Source of the DNA: Gigantopelta aegis
Lineage: Eukaryota; Mollusca; Gastropoda; Neomphalida; Peltospiridae
Assembly: GCF_016097555.1 (NCBI RefSeq)
Contig: NC_054702.1
Span: 112,472,968-112,536,967 of the forward strand
Reading direction: 5' to 3'
Length of the DNA: 64,000 nt
Made by a program: the position numbers and the translations under genes
The notes under the pieces: generated by a model
What the model saw: the letters and a program-made list of their open reading frames with translations, nothing else
Told to the model about the DNA's origin: nothing
The model's database searches: none
Shown here: positions 43,861-62,340 of the stretch, piece by piece
How positions within the stretch are numbered: the stretch's first letter is position 1
Layout of the letters: each line of letters starts with the position of its first letter

Positions 43861-45773
43861 AAATAGAATTCTCGTCCCACTATGTCTCCCGCGCTAGCGC
43901 ATTCACAAGATTATTAAACTATTTTAACATACCCAAAGAACGCGCTTCGCCGCTCGCATATATGTATATGTGGTTTAAATGACAGACTTTGTTTACATGT
44001 GTGAAGTAGTCAACTGCGAACGAGTTCGCGTCCAGCGCGGAAGGTACGCCGTTCGTATCTGAAGTGGGGAAATTATATTTTGTCTATTATTTAAATTTTT
44101 AAAAATAATTTATAGTTTATTTATTTGTTTTTATTTATTTGTTTGCTTATTTATTTATTTATTTATTATGTTACGAATTTTTTTAAGCAGCCTCCTTTCA
44201 CCTTTGTACAATCAGCCTATATATCACCTGTAGGGCGGGGGTCTATATAGGTAGGTTGTTTTGAAATTTAACATTTCATGTTTAAACAGCAGTTTAATTG
44301 ATTTATATTAGATTTTAGGGTACATATATATTCACACTCATATATAAGGACATTTACGCTTTAAAACTGTACCATGTATACAGAGAAGATTTAAAACTAG
44401 TAGGCTATGCCGTTAGAGGTGTATTGTGATTTTGTTTTTAGTCAGTATATGTGGATGTAGCCTATTAAATATACAGAGATTGTGTTGTTCAGTGGTTCAG
44501 TGCTACCCATCATGTACACATCTAAAAAATTTGCAACAGGTGATCAATGTAATTTGCATGGTCCCCACAATTAGGCATGACTGATATACAGTGGATTTAC
44601 TTGACATATGTTTTTCCCAGTATCCACAGTGAAATTTGAAATTTTCAAATCATTGGCAATATATATTGTAGTGAAAACAAAACACAGTGCCTATATCCAT
44701 CCGTCCATAGTTTTGAGCCGAGAGACACTGGTCATACCTATCACACACATTCATTCAAACACTCCTGTTTTTTTTTTTTTTTTTTTTTTTAAATACATTT
44801 TTGAGGGTATTGAGTTCCTTTTCCTAATAGTTTTATTATTAGGAGTTAGTTATTGAAAGTTTATTTATTTGTTTTTATTTATTTATTTATTTATTTATTT
44901 GTTTATTTATTTATTATGTTACGATTTTTTTTTCAAGCAGCCTCTAATAACCCTGTGGGGACGGGACGTAACTCAGTGTTCCCTTGATGTGCGGTCGGTC
45001 TGGGATCGATCCCCGTCGGTGGGCCCATTGGGCTATATCCAGCCAGTGGTCCACAACTGGACAACGGCCGTGGTATGTACTATCCTGTCTGTGGGATGGT
45101 GTAGGATCCATTGCTGTTATTAAAAAAGAGTAGCCCATGAAGTGGCGACAGCGGGTTTCCTCCCTCAATATATGTTTGGTCCTTAACCATATGTCCGTAT
45201 AACCGTAAAATAAAATATATTGAGTAAATAAAACATTTCCTTCCTTGTAAAATAAAGATTAATTGAACACAAATATTTTATTTTGTTTTAGTCATAGGAA
45301 AAGAAAGACATATTTGTCTCGAAGAAAGGAATGTTTGTTAAAAAGAAAGGCATATGTGTTAAGGAGAAGAAAGGAATGTTTGTTGAAGGAAGAAAGGAAT
45401 GTGTGTGTGTGTGTGTGTGTGAAACACCCCAGCCCATTGCTTTGAAGAAAGAACGTGTGACTACAACTCAACGCTCCAACCTAACCTATGATCTTTTAAC
45501 TACATTTTAAACACAAGTATTTCCCTAGAGTACAAGCCTTTATAGACAACCAGTGTATTATGTCTGGTATATCAAAGGTCGTGGTATGTTCTGTCTTGTA
45601 CACACGGCTCTTGCTACTATAAAGTAGCGGTAGAAATATCCAATCACAAATCTAGTCATAGAGTAAAAAACACAAAAAACAAACGCAATGGTTTGGTTTT
45701 TCATTTATTTCTAAATTACAAATCACTGACACATCGAGAGGCCTTAAGGGCGACATGTGAATAATATTAGTGT
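43861..45773. other. non-coding left half of the Polinton
   Basis: No polymerase, integrase or capsid frame is visible on either strand. A direct repeat of about 90 bases, a (TTTA)n tract followed by TTATGTTACGA...AAGCAGCCTC, occurs at 44105-44195 and again at 44860-44945, bracketing about 0.7 kb. A T-run lies at 44769-44790, a SINE at 44955-45246 and purine-rich AAGAAAGGAATGT repeats at 45295-45405. Confidence 0.6.
44955..45246 (+). mobile_element. near full-length SINE family A
   Basis: The tRNA-like head has GGGACGTAACTCAGTGTTCC (box A region) and GTCTGGGATCGATCCCCGTC (box B). The body includes GGCCGTGGTATGTACTATCC and AGTAGCCCATGAAGTGGCGA. The tail is TGAGTAAATAAAACATTTCC then (TTCC). 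It is inserted in the Polinton's left half. Confidence 0.92.
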
Positions 45774-46265
45774 TCATTTCTCTTCATCTTCGTCCTCATC
45801 ATCAGTATCATCATCATCGGTATCGTCGTCGTCTACTTCTTCCAAATATTCGCCGATCCAGGAACGATACTGATTTAATTTAGAACGAATCTGTGGTCTC
45901 ACATCTCTGTCTGGATTCACAAACTGTAGAAGTTTCCTCGTGTTGGGGCCTTTGTCAAAGTAATGCATATAGGTCAGAAAGCGAGAGTACGTGTCTTTAA
46001 ATAACTTCTATTGTAAAGTTTTCATGTTTCTTTCGATGGCATCTTGGGACATGTTTTTTTCTTCGTAACGTTTTCTCTTGCTTTCGATATAGTCATGATT
46101 GATGTCGAATTCACGTTCCACCATGGAACGAATGCCTTCGTTTTTCAGGTCGGGCGACAGCTCTTCTTGTTTTTCATTTCCCTCCTCGCACGTTTTAAAT
46201 CGCAGATGTCGCTGCAAGTCGCTTCCGTCTTTAAAGACCAGACCACACATATCGCAAGACTGCAT
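45774..46265 (-). pseudogene. C2H2 zinc-finger protein of the Polinton, broken
   Basis: The first part (46008-46265, 85 codons) opens with a C2H2-like finger (MQSCDMCGLVFKDGSDLQRH) and a charged helical region, then meets an in-frame TAG. After about 40 bases and a frame change, a second part (45774-45968) continues with YFDKGPNTRKLLQF and ends in an Asp/Glu run. The two parts read like one protein interrupted by a stop plus a small deletion; two separate genes are the alternative. It starts 4 bases after the ATPase stop, suggesting one transcript. DNA-binding is inferred only from the finger. Confidence 0.7.
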
Positions 46266-46269
46266 CCTC

Positions 46270-47058
46270 TTAACTTTTTTTTAGATAGGGTTCCACCTCA
46301 TCTTCTTCTTCGTCGTCACTTTCGTAGGCTGGTATGCCTGGTAGTTTTCTTTTGAATGCGTTTCTTTGCATGATTTGCATGTAGAGCTCTTTTTCCGTCG
46401 GTAGCTGCAACTCTTCTGAGACATTCGCCGTTACGTTCGTGCTTTCATACCATTCGGACGGCCCCGTCTCTAAACCATTAGGTCGAAGGCGCCAATGTTC
46501 GGGCGTGGTCGGTTTCAAGTCCACCAAGAGATATCCGTAGGGCCTGTGGGTAGCTTCCTCAAACCGCTGCATGAAATGACGAGTATTTCCAGGATACATC
46601 TGCTGTGCCAAGGTTAGGACTTGCTGCTTGTCGATGGGGTTGTTGAACAGTGCCAGGTAATGACAGTTTCTTCTTTGTGTCGGGTCCTTGCTGTGATAGA
46701 GGTTCTGGTTGATGGCAATCACAGAGAGGTTTCTGTGGTGACTTCCTTCCGTGAACAGGTCGGTGATGCGAGGGTCTTTTCCAGCTGTAGACATCAGGTC
46801 GTCCAACACGATGAGATTTCTGACTCTCGAATCCAAATAACGATCTTTTCCAAATTCTCGGGTATGCCTTGAACAAATTTCACTCGAGCAACCATTTTGA
46901 TCGTATGATAGAGGGGTTGCCATCGTTTGTAGAGCCAAATGATGCGCTGGGGAGGCGGCTGGATTTTACCATCCCTTAGCAGTTTGTACAACAAAAATGT
47001 CTTTCCATACGACGTGGGTCCGGACACGATCATGGTGAATGGATGTAACAATCTTAGG

Positions 47059-47117
<59 letters not shown>

Positions 47118-47225
47118 CTGGGAAGACTTATTTTCAGATTCCAAGAGTCCATGTTTATTTCGTACGTGCCGAGTTAGGTCGTGGGTCCAAACATATTTGT
47201 TTTCGCAAATGTGACACTGATTCAT
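46270..47225 (-). pseudogene. Polinton packaging-type ATPase with C2H2 finger and poly-Q, frameshifted
   Basis: The N-terminus carries a C2H2 finger (CHICENKYVWTHDLTRH...H), then a run of about 20 Gln encoded by CAG repeats (47061-47120). The ATPase domain follows, with Walker A GPTSYGKT, an RIIWLYKRWQPLY block, Walker B LIVLDDLM and a sensor-like AINQN. It belongs with the FtsK/HerA-type genome-packaging ATPases of Polintons and related dsDNA viruses. The frame breaks at a four-base T/A run at 46846-46849: 46794-47225 holds the first part and 46270-46938 the rest, ending PYLKKS. One small indel accounts for it; natural decay and assembly error are both possible. A TATA box lies at 47283-47290. 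Confidence 0.85.
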
Positions 47226-47282
47226 GTTGTTGACTGTTGAAGTGTTCGACGTGAACTGGTGATGTTGAAACTGCCAGGCCCC

Positions 47283-47290
47283 CTTTTATA
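47283..47290 (-). promoter_or_regulatory. TATA box of the ATPase gene
   Basis: The minus strand reads TATAAAAG, 58-65 bases before the ATG at 47225. It is one of three TATA boxes set before ORFs in this element. Confidence 0.65.
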
Positions 47291-47296
47291 GTCTTC

Positions 47297-47638
47297 TCAG
47301 AAATGCTTGTGCCGTTTTTGCCCAGTCTGCTCTCGTCGTTTCTGTTCCACGCCACTCTCTTCACGTTTCCGTTTCTGCTCGGCCTTGGCTTGCTCTACCA
47401 CCTGTTGTGTTGGGGAGACCATGACGACTTTGGGTACCGGGGGCTTGTTCTGTTCCTCTTTTTCTTTTTTCCACGTGGGATCGTAGAGTTCTAGACATCG
47501 ATCCACACTGTACATGCTCTGGCTTTTCCCACCACGTTGAATTTCGAAGCGAGGTTGAAGTTTGCCTTGTGCCTGCAGTTTATAGAAACGGGTCCACTTA
47601 TCCACGTCGGGTACATATAATTTGTATTGGTCTGACAT
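47297..47638 (-). CDS. 113-aa basic protein of the Polinton
   Basis: An intact ORF begins MSDQYKLYVPDVDKWTRFYK, then has a compact region (QPRFEIQRGGKSQSMY) and a long Lys/Arg/Glu/Gln-rich, coiled-coil-like C-terminal half ending QKRHKHF. The basic tail suggests nucleic-acid binding or nuclear targeting; this is inference. I do not recognise the family beyond its place beside the ATPase. A TATA box lies at 47687-47699. It lacks the frame damage seen in its neighbours. Confidence 0.75.
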   Translation of the reverse strand: MSDQYKLYVPDVDKWTRFYKLQAQGKLQPRFEIQRGGKSQSMYSVDRCLELYDPTWKKEKEEQNKPPVPKVVMVSPTQQVVEQAKAEQKRKREESGVEQKRREQTGQKRHKHF

Positions 47639-47686
47639 GTTGCTCCTCTGAAGGTTCTACCTCAAATGACGAGTTTTGAAAACTAT

Positions 47687-47699
47687 TTTATTTATATAC
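47687..47699 (-). promoter_or_regulatory. TATA box of the 113-aa protein gene
   Basis: The minus strand reads TATATAAATAAAA, 49-61 bases before the ATG at 47638. Confidence 0.65.
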
Positions 47700-48136
47700 C
47701 TACTTCCTGTGACTTTCTCGTGCTATTTTAACATTTGAATTTGTGTCTGTCTGTCACACAGAAGTATCAAACGTAAATGAACTTTCTCTCTCATCTGATT
47801 TATAAACTTTCCACCCAGGATCCCATTGTGCCAGCCGAGGGACATACTCAGGGACACATATTTACACTAGAGGGACACATTTTAGATTGGAGGGACACAT
47901 GCAGGGACACACTTACACACTACCCTACTTTAGCTATGGATATTGGGAAAAACATATACCAAGTAAAGTAAATCCATCGAGATACCGTTCCCACCAAGAC
48001 ATAATTCTTAACTGGCCTATAGGTCATAAAGTCATGCTATTTATAAATAACGAATTCATAAGATACAACACAAAATGTTATTACTAAACAACAGATTCAA
48101 AAATGTAGTACATAAAATATATGACAAAACATACAG
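47700..48136. other. intergenic spacer inside the Polinton
   Basis: Non-coding, with five short GGGACACA repeats at 47840-47910, followed by AT-rich sequence. It separates the BIR gene from the downstream TATA box. Confidence 0.6.
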
Positions 48137-48364
48137 TTATGACAAAAACACGTTATTCACATAGGGACATCTTGGAGAGAGTCTGTAATGTTCCATCACT
48201 GGGTCGTCCATTCTCTGCCATCGGTAGGCGCGTAGTCCACAACAGTAACAGACGTCGTGATCTCCCATGTAGTAGAAATCGGCCTTGGCGAGCTCCCTCG
48301 GTTTCTGGCGTAACTGTATTGGCCACCACCCAAATGTCTGCATCCGCGTGTAGACGTGTCGCAT
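48137..48364 (-). CDS. BIR-domain (IAP-type) protein of the Polinton
   Basis: The 75-codon frame is essentially one baculovirus IAP repeat: RMQTFGWWP, RELAKADFYYMGD, CYCCGLRAYRWQ and H-x6-C in EHYRLSPRC. All four zinc ligands (CxxC, His, Cys) and the Gly before the turn are present. BIR domains bind caspases or IAP-binding motifs and commonly block cell death. The frame is continuous with the acidic ORF upstream, broken only by TAA directly before this ATG (TAAATG). It may therefore be the C-terminal domain of one larger protein, or a separately started ORF. No RING domain follows. The gene lies inside the element's terminal repeats, next to the packaging genes. Confidence 0.85.
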   Translation of the reverse strand: MRHVYTRMQTFGWWPIQLRQKPRELAKADFYYMGDHDVCYCCGLRAYRWQRMDDPVMEHYRLSPRCPYVNNVFLS

Positions 48365-48739
48365 TTAGAAACGATGGCAGAACAGGTAACGTCTCGAACA
48401 GCAGTCTTCTTCATACTCATCATCCCAGGCAGCGTCTGTTTTATATTCTCGAGCGGCATCTGTTTGATCCACGGGTTCTTTGATTTCACCATCTTCATTT
48501 TCATCCATATTGTCACAGGCAGCATCCGTTTGATCCACGGCTTTTTTGATTTCACCATCTTCATTTTCATCCAAATTGTCACAGGCAACATCCGTTTGAT
48601 CCATGAAATGTTCTTCTTCTGGTTTGGTAGCCACTCTTTTACATTTGATTGTATGTCTTTCTGAACATTTGCAGACCAAGATGTCGTCCTCGTCGCTACT
48701 GCTGCTGCTACTAACACTGCTCGAATATACCGATGCCAT
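48365..48739 (-). CDS. acidic repeat protein upstream of, and in frame with, the BIR domain
   Basis: It starts at ATG 48739 in a strong context (AAGAAGATGGC), giving MASVYSSSVSSSSSSDEDD. A Cys/His-rich patch follows (LVCKCSERHTIKCKR), then nearly three repeats of about 20 residues (DQTDAACDNMDENEDGEIK). It ends CHRF and TAA. The reading frame then continues without a break into the BIR domain, so this may be the N-terminal half of a single BIR protein carrying a nonsense mutation. An overlapping ORF in another frame (48196-48789) looks like a shadow because the BIR domain is not in its frame. A TATA box lies at 48871-48878. Confidence 0.65.
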   Translation of the reverse strand: MASVYSSSVSSSSSSDEDDILVCKCSERHTIKCKRVATKPEEEHFMDQTDVACDNLDENEDGEIKKAVDQTDAACDNMDENEDGEIKEPVDQTDAAREYKTDAAWDDEYEEDCCSRRYLFCHRF

Positions 48740-48870
48740 CTTCTTCGTTCCATATAGAGTGCAACAAGACACAAAAATGTCAGAATCATAAAACACGTTT
48801 GTTCTCTAGTAAAACGAACGTAGATCTGGTCGTTTTCGGCTAGTGAATGACAATTAAACCGTATCTATCC

Positions 48871-48878
48871 TTTTTATA
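48871..48878 (-). promoter_or_regulatory. TATA box of the acidic/BIR gene
   Basis: The minus strand reads GAGTATAAAAAGG at the inner edge of the right terminal repeat, about 135 bases before ATG 48739. Confidence 0.6.
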
Positions 48879-48884
48879 CTCTTC

Positions 48885-49364
48885 GTGCCAGTCTAAGTAG
48901 GTCAGGGGGCATTCTAAGTAGGTCAGGGTCGGGTCAGTAGGACGTTGCACACGGCACAGTAGGCCAGTCTAAATAGGCCAGGGGTCTGTCTAAGTAGGTC
49001 AGGTTCGGGTCAGTAGGACGTTGCACACGGCACAGTAGGCCAGTCTAAGTAGGTCAGGGCCGGGTCAGTAGGACGTTGCACACGGCACAGTAGGCCAGTC
49101 TAAATAGGTCAGGGGTCTGTCTAAGTAGGTCAGGTTCGGGTCAGTAGGACGTTGCACACGGCACAGTAGGCCAGTCTAAGTAAGTCAGGGCCGGGTCAGT
49201 AGGACGTTGCACACGGCACAGTAGGCCAGTCTAAGTAGGTCACGGTCAGTCTAAGTAGCTCAGGGCCGGGTCAGTAGGACGAGGTCACCTGACACGGCCG
49301 TGACGTTATCAAGGTCAAGGTCACGGAAAGTAGGTCATGACGCCCGGTAGGCCTGGGTACTACT
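48885..49364 (-). repeat. right terminal inverted repeat with internal minisatellite
   Basis: Read inward on the minus strand it starts AGTAGTACCCAGGCCTACCG. It contains about six units built from GGGTCAGTAGGACGTTGCAC and ACGGCACAGTAGGCCAGTCT blocks separated by CTAAGTAGGTCAGG. It is longer than the left repeat because of unit number. Confidence 0.92.
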
Positions 49365-49540
49365 AACAGTGGGCTGACTTCAACTAAATCCATCTCCTTT
49401 GCAAGATTGAAATCAGTCGGCTGAAGTACAAGAGACGGTCTTTTCAAAAGACTGATGACAGACAGACCAACATATACACGACCGACCAACAGCACATTGC
49501 AATAATAAAATGAAACGATGAAACGCCTAATGATGGTTCA

Positions 49541-49838
49541 CTTGATGCGCGGTCAGTCTAAGATCGATCCCCGTCGGTGGACCCATTGGGCTATTTCTCG
49601 TTCCATCCAGTGCTCCACAACTGGTGTAACAAAGGCCGTGGTATGTACTATCCTGTCTGTGGGATGGTGCATATAAAAGATCCCTTGCTGCTAATCGAAA
49701 GGTGTAGCCCATGAAGTGGCGACAGCGGGCTTCCTCTCTCAATATCTGTGTGGTCCTTGACCATGTCTGACGCCATATAACCGTAAATAAAATGTGTTGA
49801 GTGCGTCGTTAAATAAAACATTTCTTTCTTTCTTTGCA
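49541..49838 (+). mobile_element. SINE family A inserted in duplicate B only
   Basis: The head lacks its first bases (CACTTGATGCGCGGTCAGTC). The box B, body and GTGCGTCGTTAAATAAAACA tail are complete, ending (TTTC)n. It is flanked by CCTAATGATGGT on both sides; duplicate A at 32768 has a single CCTAATATGGT, that is, the empty site. Confidence 0.88.
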
Positions 49839-49854
49839 TGCACCTAATGATGGT

Positions 49855-50118
49855 AGGTACCCCCAGTTTGTGAACCCGCTAGGCTGAAAGGGAAGGTGTA
49901 CGACCACATGCACCGAACTCCATCCACTTCATGCATTCGTGGTTTGTGCTGTCCTTTCTGTGGGAAAGTGCACAATATAAAAAATCCCTTGCTGTATTAG
50001 GACAAATGTAGCGGGCTTCCTCTGATGACTACGTGTAGGACTTTCCAAATGTTTGACATCCAATAGCCGATGATTAATTAATCAGTGCGCTCTAGTGATG
50101 TCGTTAAACAAACACACT
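49855..50118 (+). mobile_element. SINE family C, copy B
   Basis: Twin of 32775-33045, ending CAGTGCGCTCTAGTGATGTC-GTTAAACA. Confidence 0.75.
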
Positions 50119-50981
50119 TTTCAATTGTGGATGTGTGTCTCGAGTGTATGGTCCCAATGGGAGAATGATTACCCGACAAGCAAGCCAACTCGAGATAACT
50201 CAACAGAAAGCAAACGTGTAGCACGGCCCTTTCAAGTAGGCCTATACCGAAATAGAAATACTGCGGCTTCACCTCATCATCGGCTATACGAGTGTGTTGT
50301 CCTAACAATATCATTGTCTCCACCAAAACCCCCAAACATGATGACTGTTGGATAATATAATCAGTTTATGGAAACTCAGGATTTCCACGCTAAACTTGAA
50401 AAATAAAACAAACTCAAATAGGTGTACTCAGTCTGAATTATAAATTCAATATTTAATAATAACAAAAAAACAGTAAAAGAATATAAATTTATTTTAAAAC
50501 GTTTAACAAATTACATCGTTACAGCCCGCATGGTCCTGTTCTTAAAAACCTCCTGAAAGCACAATTTTGATAACATGTTTTTCATTGTAGTGAACAAACC
50601 AGGTCACTTGTCACTATTTATAAGCATCATGTAAGCTATGGAAAAGGGACATCTTAAAAACGCAGAACAGACGATTTATATATTCTAATTTTAAACATCT
50701 CTTTTGTTACCACTAATGACAACACACTGAAAAAACCAGCATGTGATTGATATTCATATTCATATTCATATTCATGTACTTCATGTAATCCTGTCTTATG
50801 TTGTTTCAAAATGCTCATTAAAAATAAGGGTGGGGAGTACCATGAAGCCAGAACAGTTTGTTGCACACAGCAAGTAGCTACTTAGATGTGACAATGGACG
50901 ACGAAAGGAGCCGGTTGCCTGTCTGTTGGAATGATCGATCTCTAATATTAACTCTAAACTACACCAATTGACGACGGGTCT

Positions 50982-60434
<9,453 letters not shown>

Positions 60435-60581
60435 GGTGTTGACGAGAGAGTTGCCAAGAGGTCTGATGTGTCACTGTAGGTAGCCTAGCTGGCTGTGACG
60501 GAGTTTGGACAGCGTACAGGTCTGACTGGGTATGATACAGAGTGGTGTTTATCTCGACTGACCTGTACCAATCAGAGCGTG

Positions 60582-61085
60582 CTGTTCTCCCATCCCTAGC
60601 CATGCAAGATGGGCGTATTCCATGACGTCAACCCATGCGGAATAAATCGGTCTTGCATGACCACGTGACTTCTGTTGTTTGAGCTAATATTAACGTTGGG
60701 TGACGTCACGTAAACGGAAAATAACGCAAGAAATGCTTTTTATATTTCATAAAAACAAGGAAACCTGCTGTCATAATGAAATTATGCTATCATTTTCGGG
60801 AGTATACTTCAAGTATAAACCATTTTTGGGTACGATCTTTTGAATGGTTATGTTTATTTTATTGTAAGATAAAACATAAAAAATGTAGGTTTTTCACGTT
60901 TTCCCAAAATGCTTGTTTTTCATCTACTGGATGGGAGAAAAATAATCCTCCATTATGTATCCATGTGGGACAGGGCTATTCCACCCTCGGGTACATAATT
61001 TGTGACATCATATTATGTACCCGAGGGTGGAATAGCCCTGTCCGACATGGACACGTATGAAGGATTCTTTTAGTGTAACACCCCT
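60582..61085. mobile_element. copy-B-specific insert with long hairpin upstream of the GPI-type gene
   Basis: It is absent from the matching place in duplicate A (near 39480, where GAGCGTGCTGATACAGGCCG is continuous). It contains the inverted repeat 60961-61050. Outside the perfect part, pairing continues imperfectly (TCCTCCATTATGTATCCATG against CATGGACACGTATGAAGGA). No coding domain; ORF 60776-61060 merely runs through the hairpin. Confidence 0.6.
60961..61050. repeat. 39-bp inverted repeat with 12-base loop
   Basis: The arms are 60961-60999 and 61012-61050, containing GGACAGGGCTATTCCACCCT and its complement. They pair with a single mismatch. Confidence 0.95.
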
Positions 61086-61267
61086 GGCCGGTACAGTTCA
61101 TGTTAATAGAAAATACAAACGAACAGAAGGTCACTAACGACTCACTGGATTATATCCCGTGAATATTGTGAAACATTCAGTGTTAGGCCATCCATTGGAA
61201 ATAATACCGTATCCTCTTCTTCCGGGTGTTGAATTAATGTAATTAACTCAACGTGGAATTAAGCACT

Positions 61268-61515
61268 CGGTGGGGTCATGGTTAAGCCATCGGATACAAG
61301 TCTGGTAGACACAGGGTTCGCAGCCCGGTACCGGCTCTCACCCAGAGCGAGTTTTAACGACTCGATGGGTAGGTGTAAGACAACTACACCCTCTTCTATT
61401 TCACTAACCACTAACAATTAACAACTAGCCCTGTCCTGGACAGATAGCTGAGGTGTGTGTGCCCAGGACAGTGTGCTTGAACCTCATTTGGATATAAGTA
61501 CGAAATGAAATGAAA
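61268..61515 (+). mobile_element. SINE family B at the right edge of duplicate B
   Basis: Head GGTGGGGTCATGGTTAAGCC, box B-like ACAGGGTTCGCAGCC, ending TTGGATATAAGTACGAAATG with an A-rich tail. Confidence 0.85.
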
Positions 61516-61828
61516 TAAACTACAAATGACGTATTACTAAGGTATATAACTAATTCTAACAAATATATTTTTTAATTTTGGGGGAAAAGAAATAAGAAAG
61601 TATTGCCTCCATCCGTCCATTATTCCATTCACCCATTAATTCGCCCTTCCGTCCAACCATCCGATCACTTATTGGTTTGTTCGTCCATCGACGTGTTAAA
61701 GCCACCATCCAGATCTGCATCAACAGAAACCTTATATTTATGTATGAGATGTGGAGGGGGAGCAAATGTAGCGCGATGGCGGAGCGTTCACCTGGGGTGC
61801 AGTCCGTCCTAGGATCGATCGCTCTTAG

Positions 61829-61937
61829 TGGACTCGAGTCTGAGACACTAATGTCATGACAACGCCATACAAATTGTATGTGTGTGACGTCATTAGAGAT
61901 TGAGTCTGGACTCAAAGTTTAATAAGCACGGGCCCTG
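61829..61937. mobile_element. foldback element, left-truncated
   Basis: ACTCGAGTCTGAGACACTAA pairs with TTAGAGATTGAGTCTGGACT. The right end TTTAATAAGCACGGGCCCTG matches the ends of the element at 4375-4508. Confidence 0.65.
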
Positions 61938-62340
61938 GTTCCGGAGTTAGAGAACTGTATTTTAAAAAGAAAATTTCTTAATTTCTTCCACGGAACTGGA
62001 CAATCAAACCAAAACCGGTGATATCGCATATCTTACTGGATCAATCAAAACATCGCTGACTTAATCATGCTAGTATAGCTAACGATAAGCAAATGGTGTT
62101 GTTGTTAGCAACATTTATAACGTTTTTTTTTTTTTTTCAGATCCACGTAGATATAGTTAGTACACATGGTGGATCAAGTTCCAACGACATTGCGATTGGA
62201 GGTGTATGAAAATGCATGTAGGCGTGCTCAACACACACACACACGCACACACACACACATACACACACACACACACGCGCGCGCGCGCACTTTATCTACC
62301 TACCTATCTACATTTATGATGGTACTAATATGAAGCTCGT
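61938..62340 (+). mobile_element. dispersed element, copy 3, diverged
   Basis: It shares CTGGTTCCGGAGTTAGAGAA, CTGGATCAATCAAAAC and GTGGATCAAGTTCCAACGAC with copies 1 and 2, but the 51-bp unit is single and degenerate. A (CA)n(CG)n microsatellite occupies 62230-62288. Confidence 0.65.

Larger units (their letters stand above)
42869..49364 (-). mobile_element. Polinton/Maverick-type element, 6.5 kb, reduced
   Basis: The two ends are inverted repeats of about 0.4-0.48 kb beginning AGTAGTACCCAGGCCTACCG. AACAGT is duplicated immediately outside (42863-42868 and 49365-49370). AGT...ACT ends with a 6-bp target duplication are the known hallmark of Polintons. The right half encodes, all on the minus strand, a BIR protein, a basic 113-aa protein, a packaging-type ATPase and a C2H2 protein. 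The left half (43280-45770) is non-coding and invaded by SINE and MITE fragments. Polintons are normally 15-20 kb with protein-primed DNA polymerase, retroviral-like integrase, protease and capsid genes; none is visible here. It therefore looks like a non-autonomous deletion derivative. Confidence 0.88.

Noticed and set aside
44608..44856. 82-codon plus-strand ORF in the Polinton left half
   Set aside because: Contains a poly-Phe run from a T-tract and resembles no Polinton protein.
46939..47233. Plus-strand ORFs with poly-Cys or poly-Ala
   Set aside because: Shadows of the CAG tract in the minus-strand ATPase gene.
48196..48789. 197-codon minus-strand ORF overlapping the BIR gene
   Set aside because: It is in a different frame from the recognisable BIR domain and the acidic repeats.
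42869..49364. LTR retrotransposon explanation for the 6.5-kb element
   Set aside because: The ends are inverted rather than direct repeats, the duplication is 6 bp with AGT-type ends, and the genes are packaging ATPase-type, not gag-pol.
61556..61915. 119-codon minus-strand ORF
   Set aside because: It runs across a foldback element and SINE-like pieces and has no domain.
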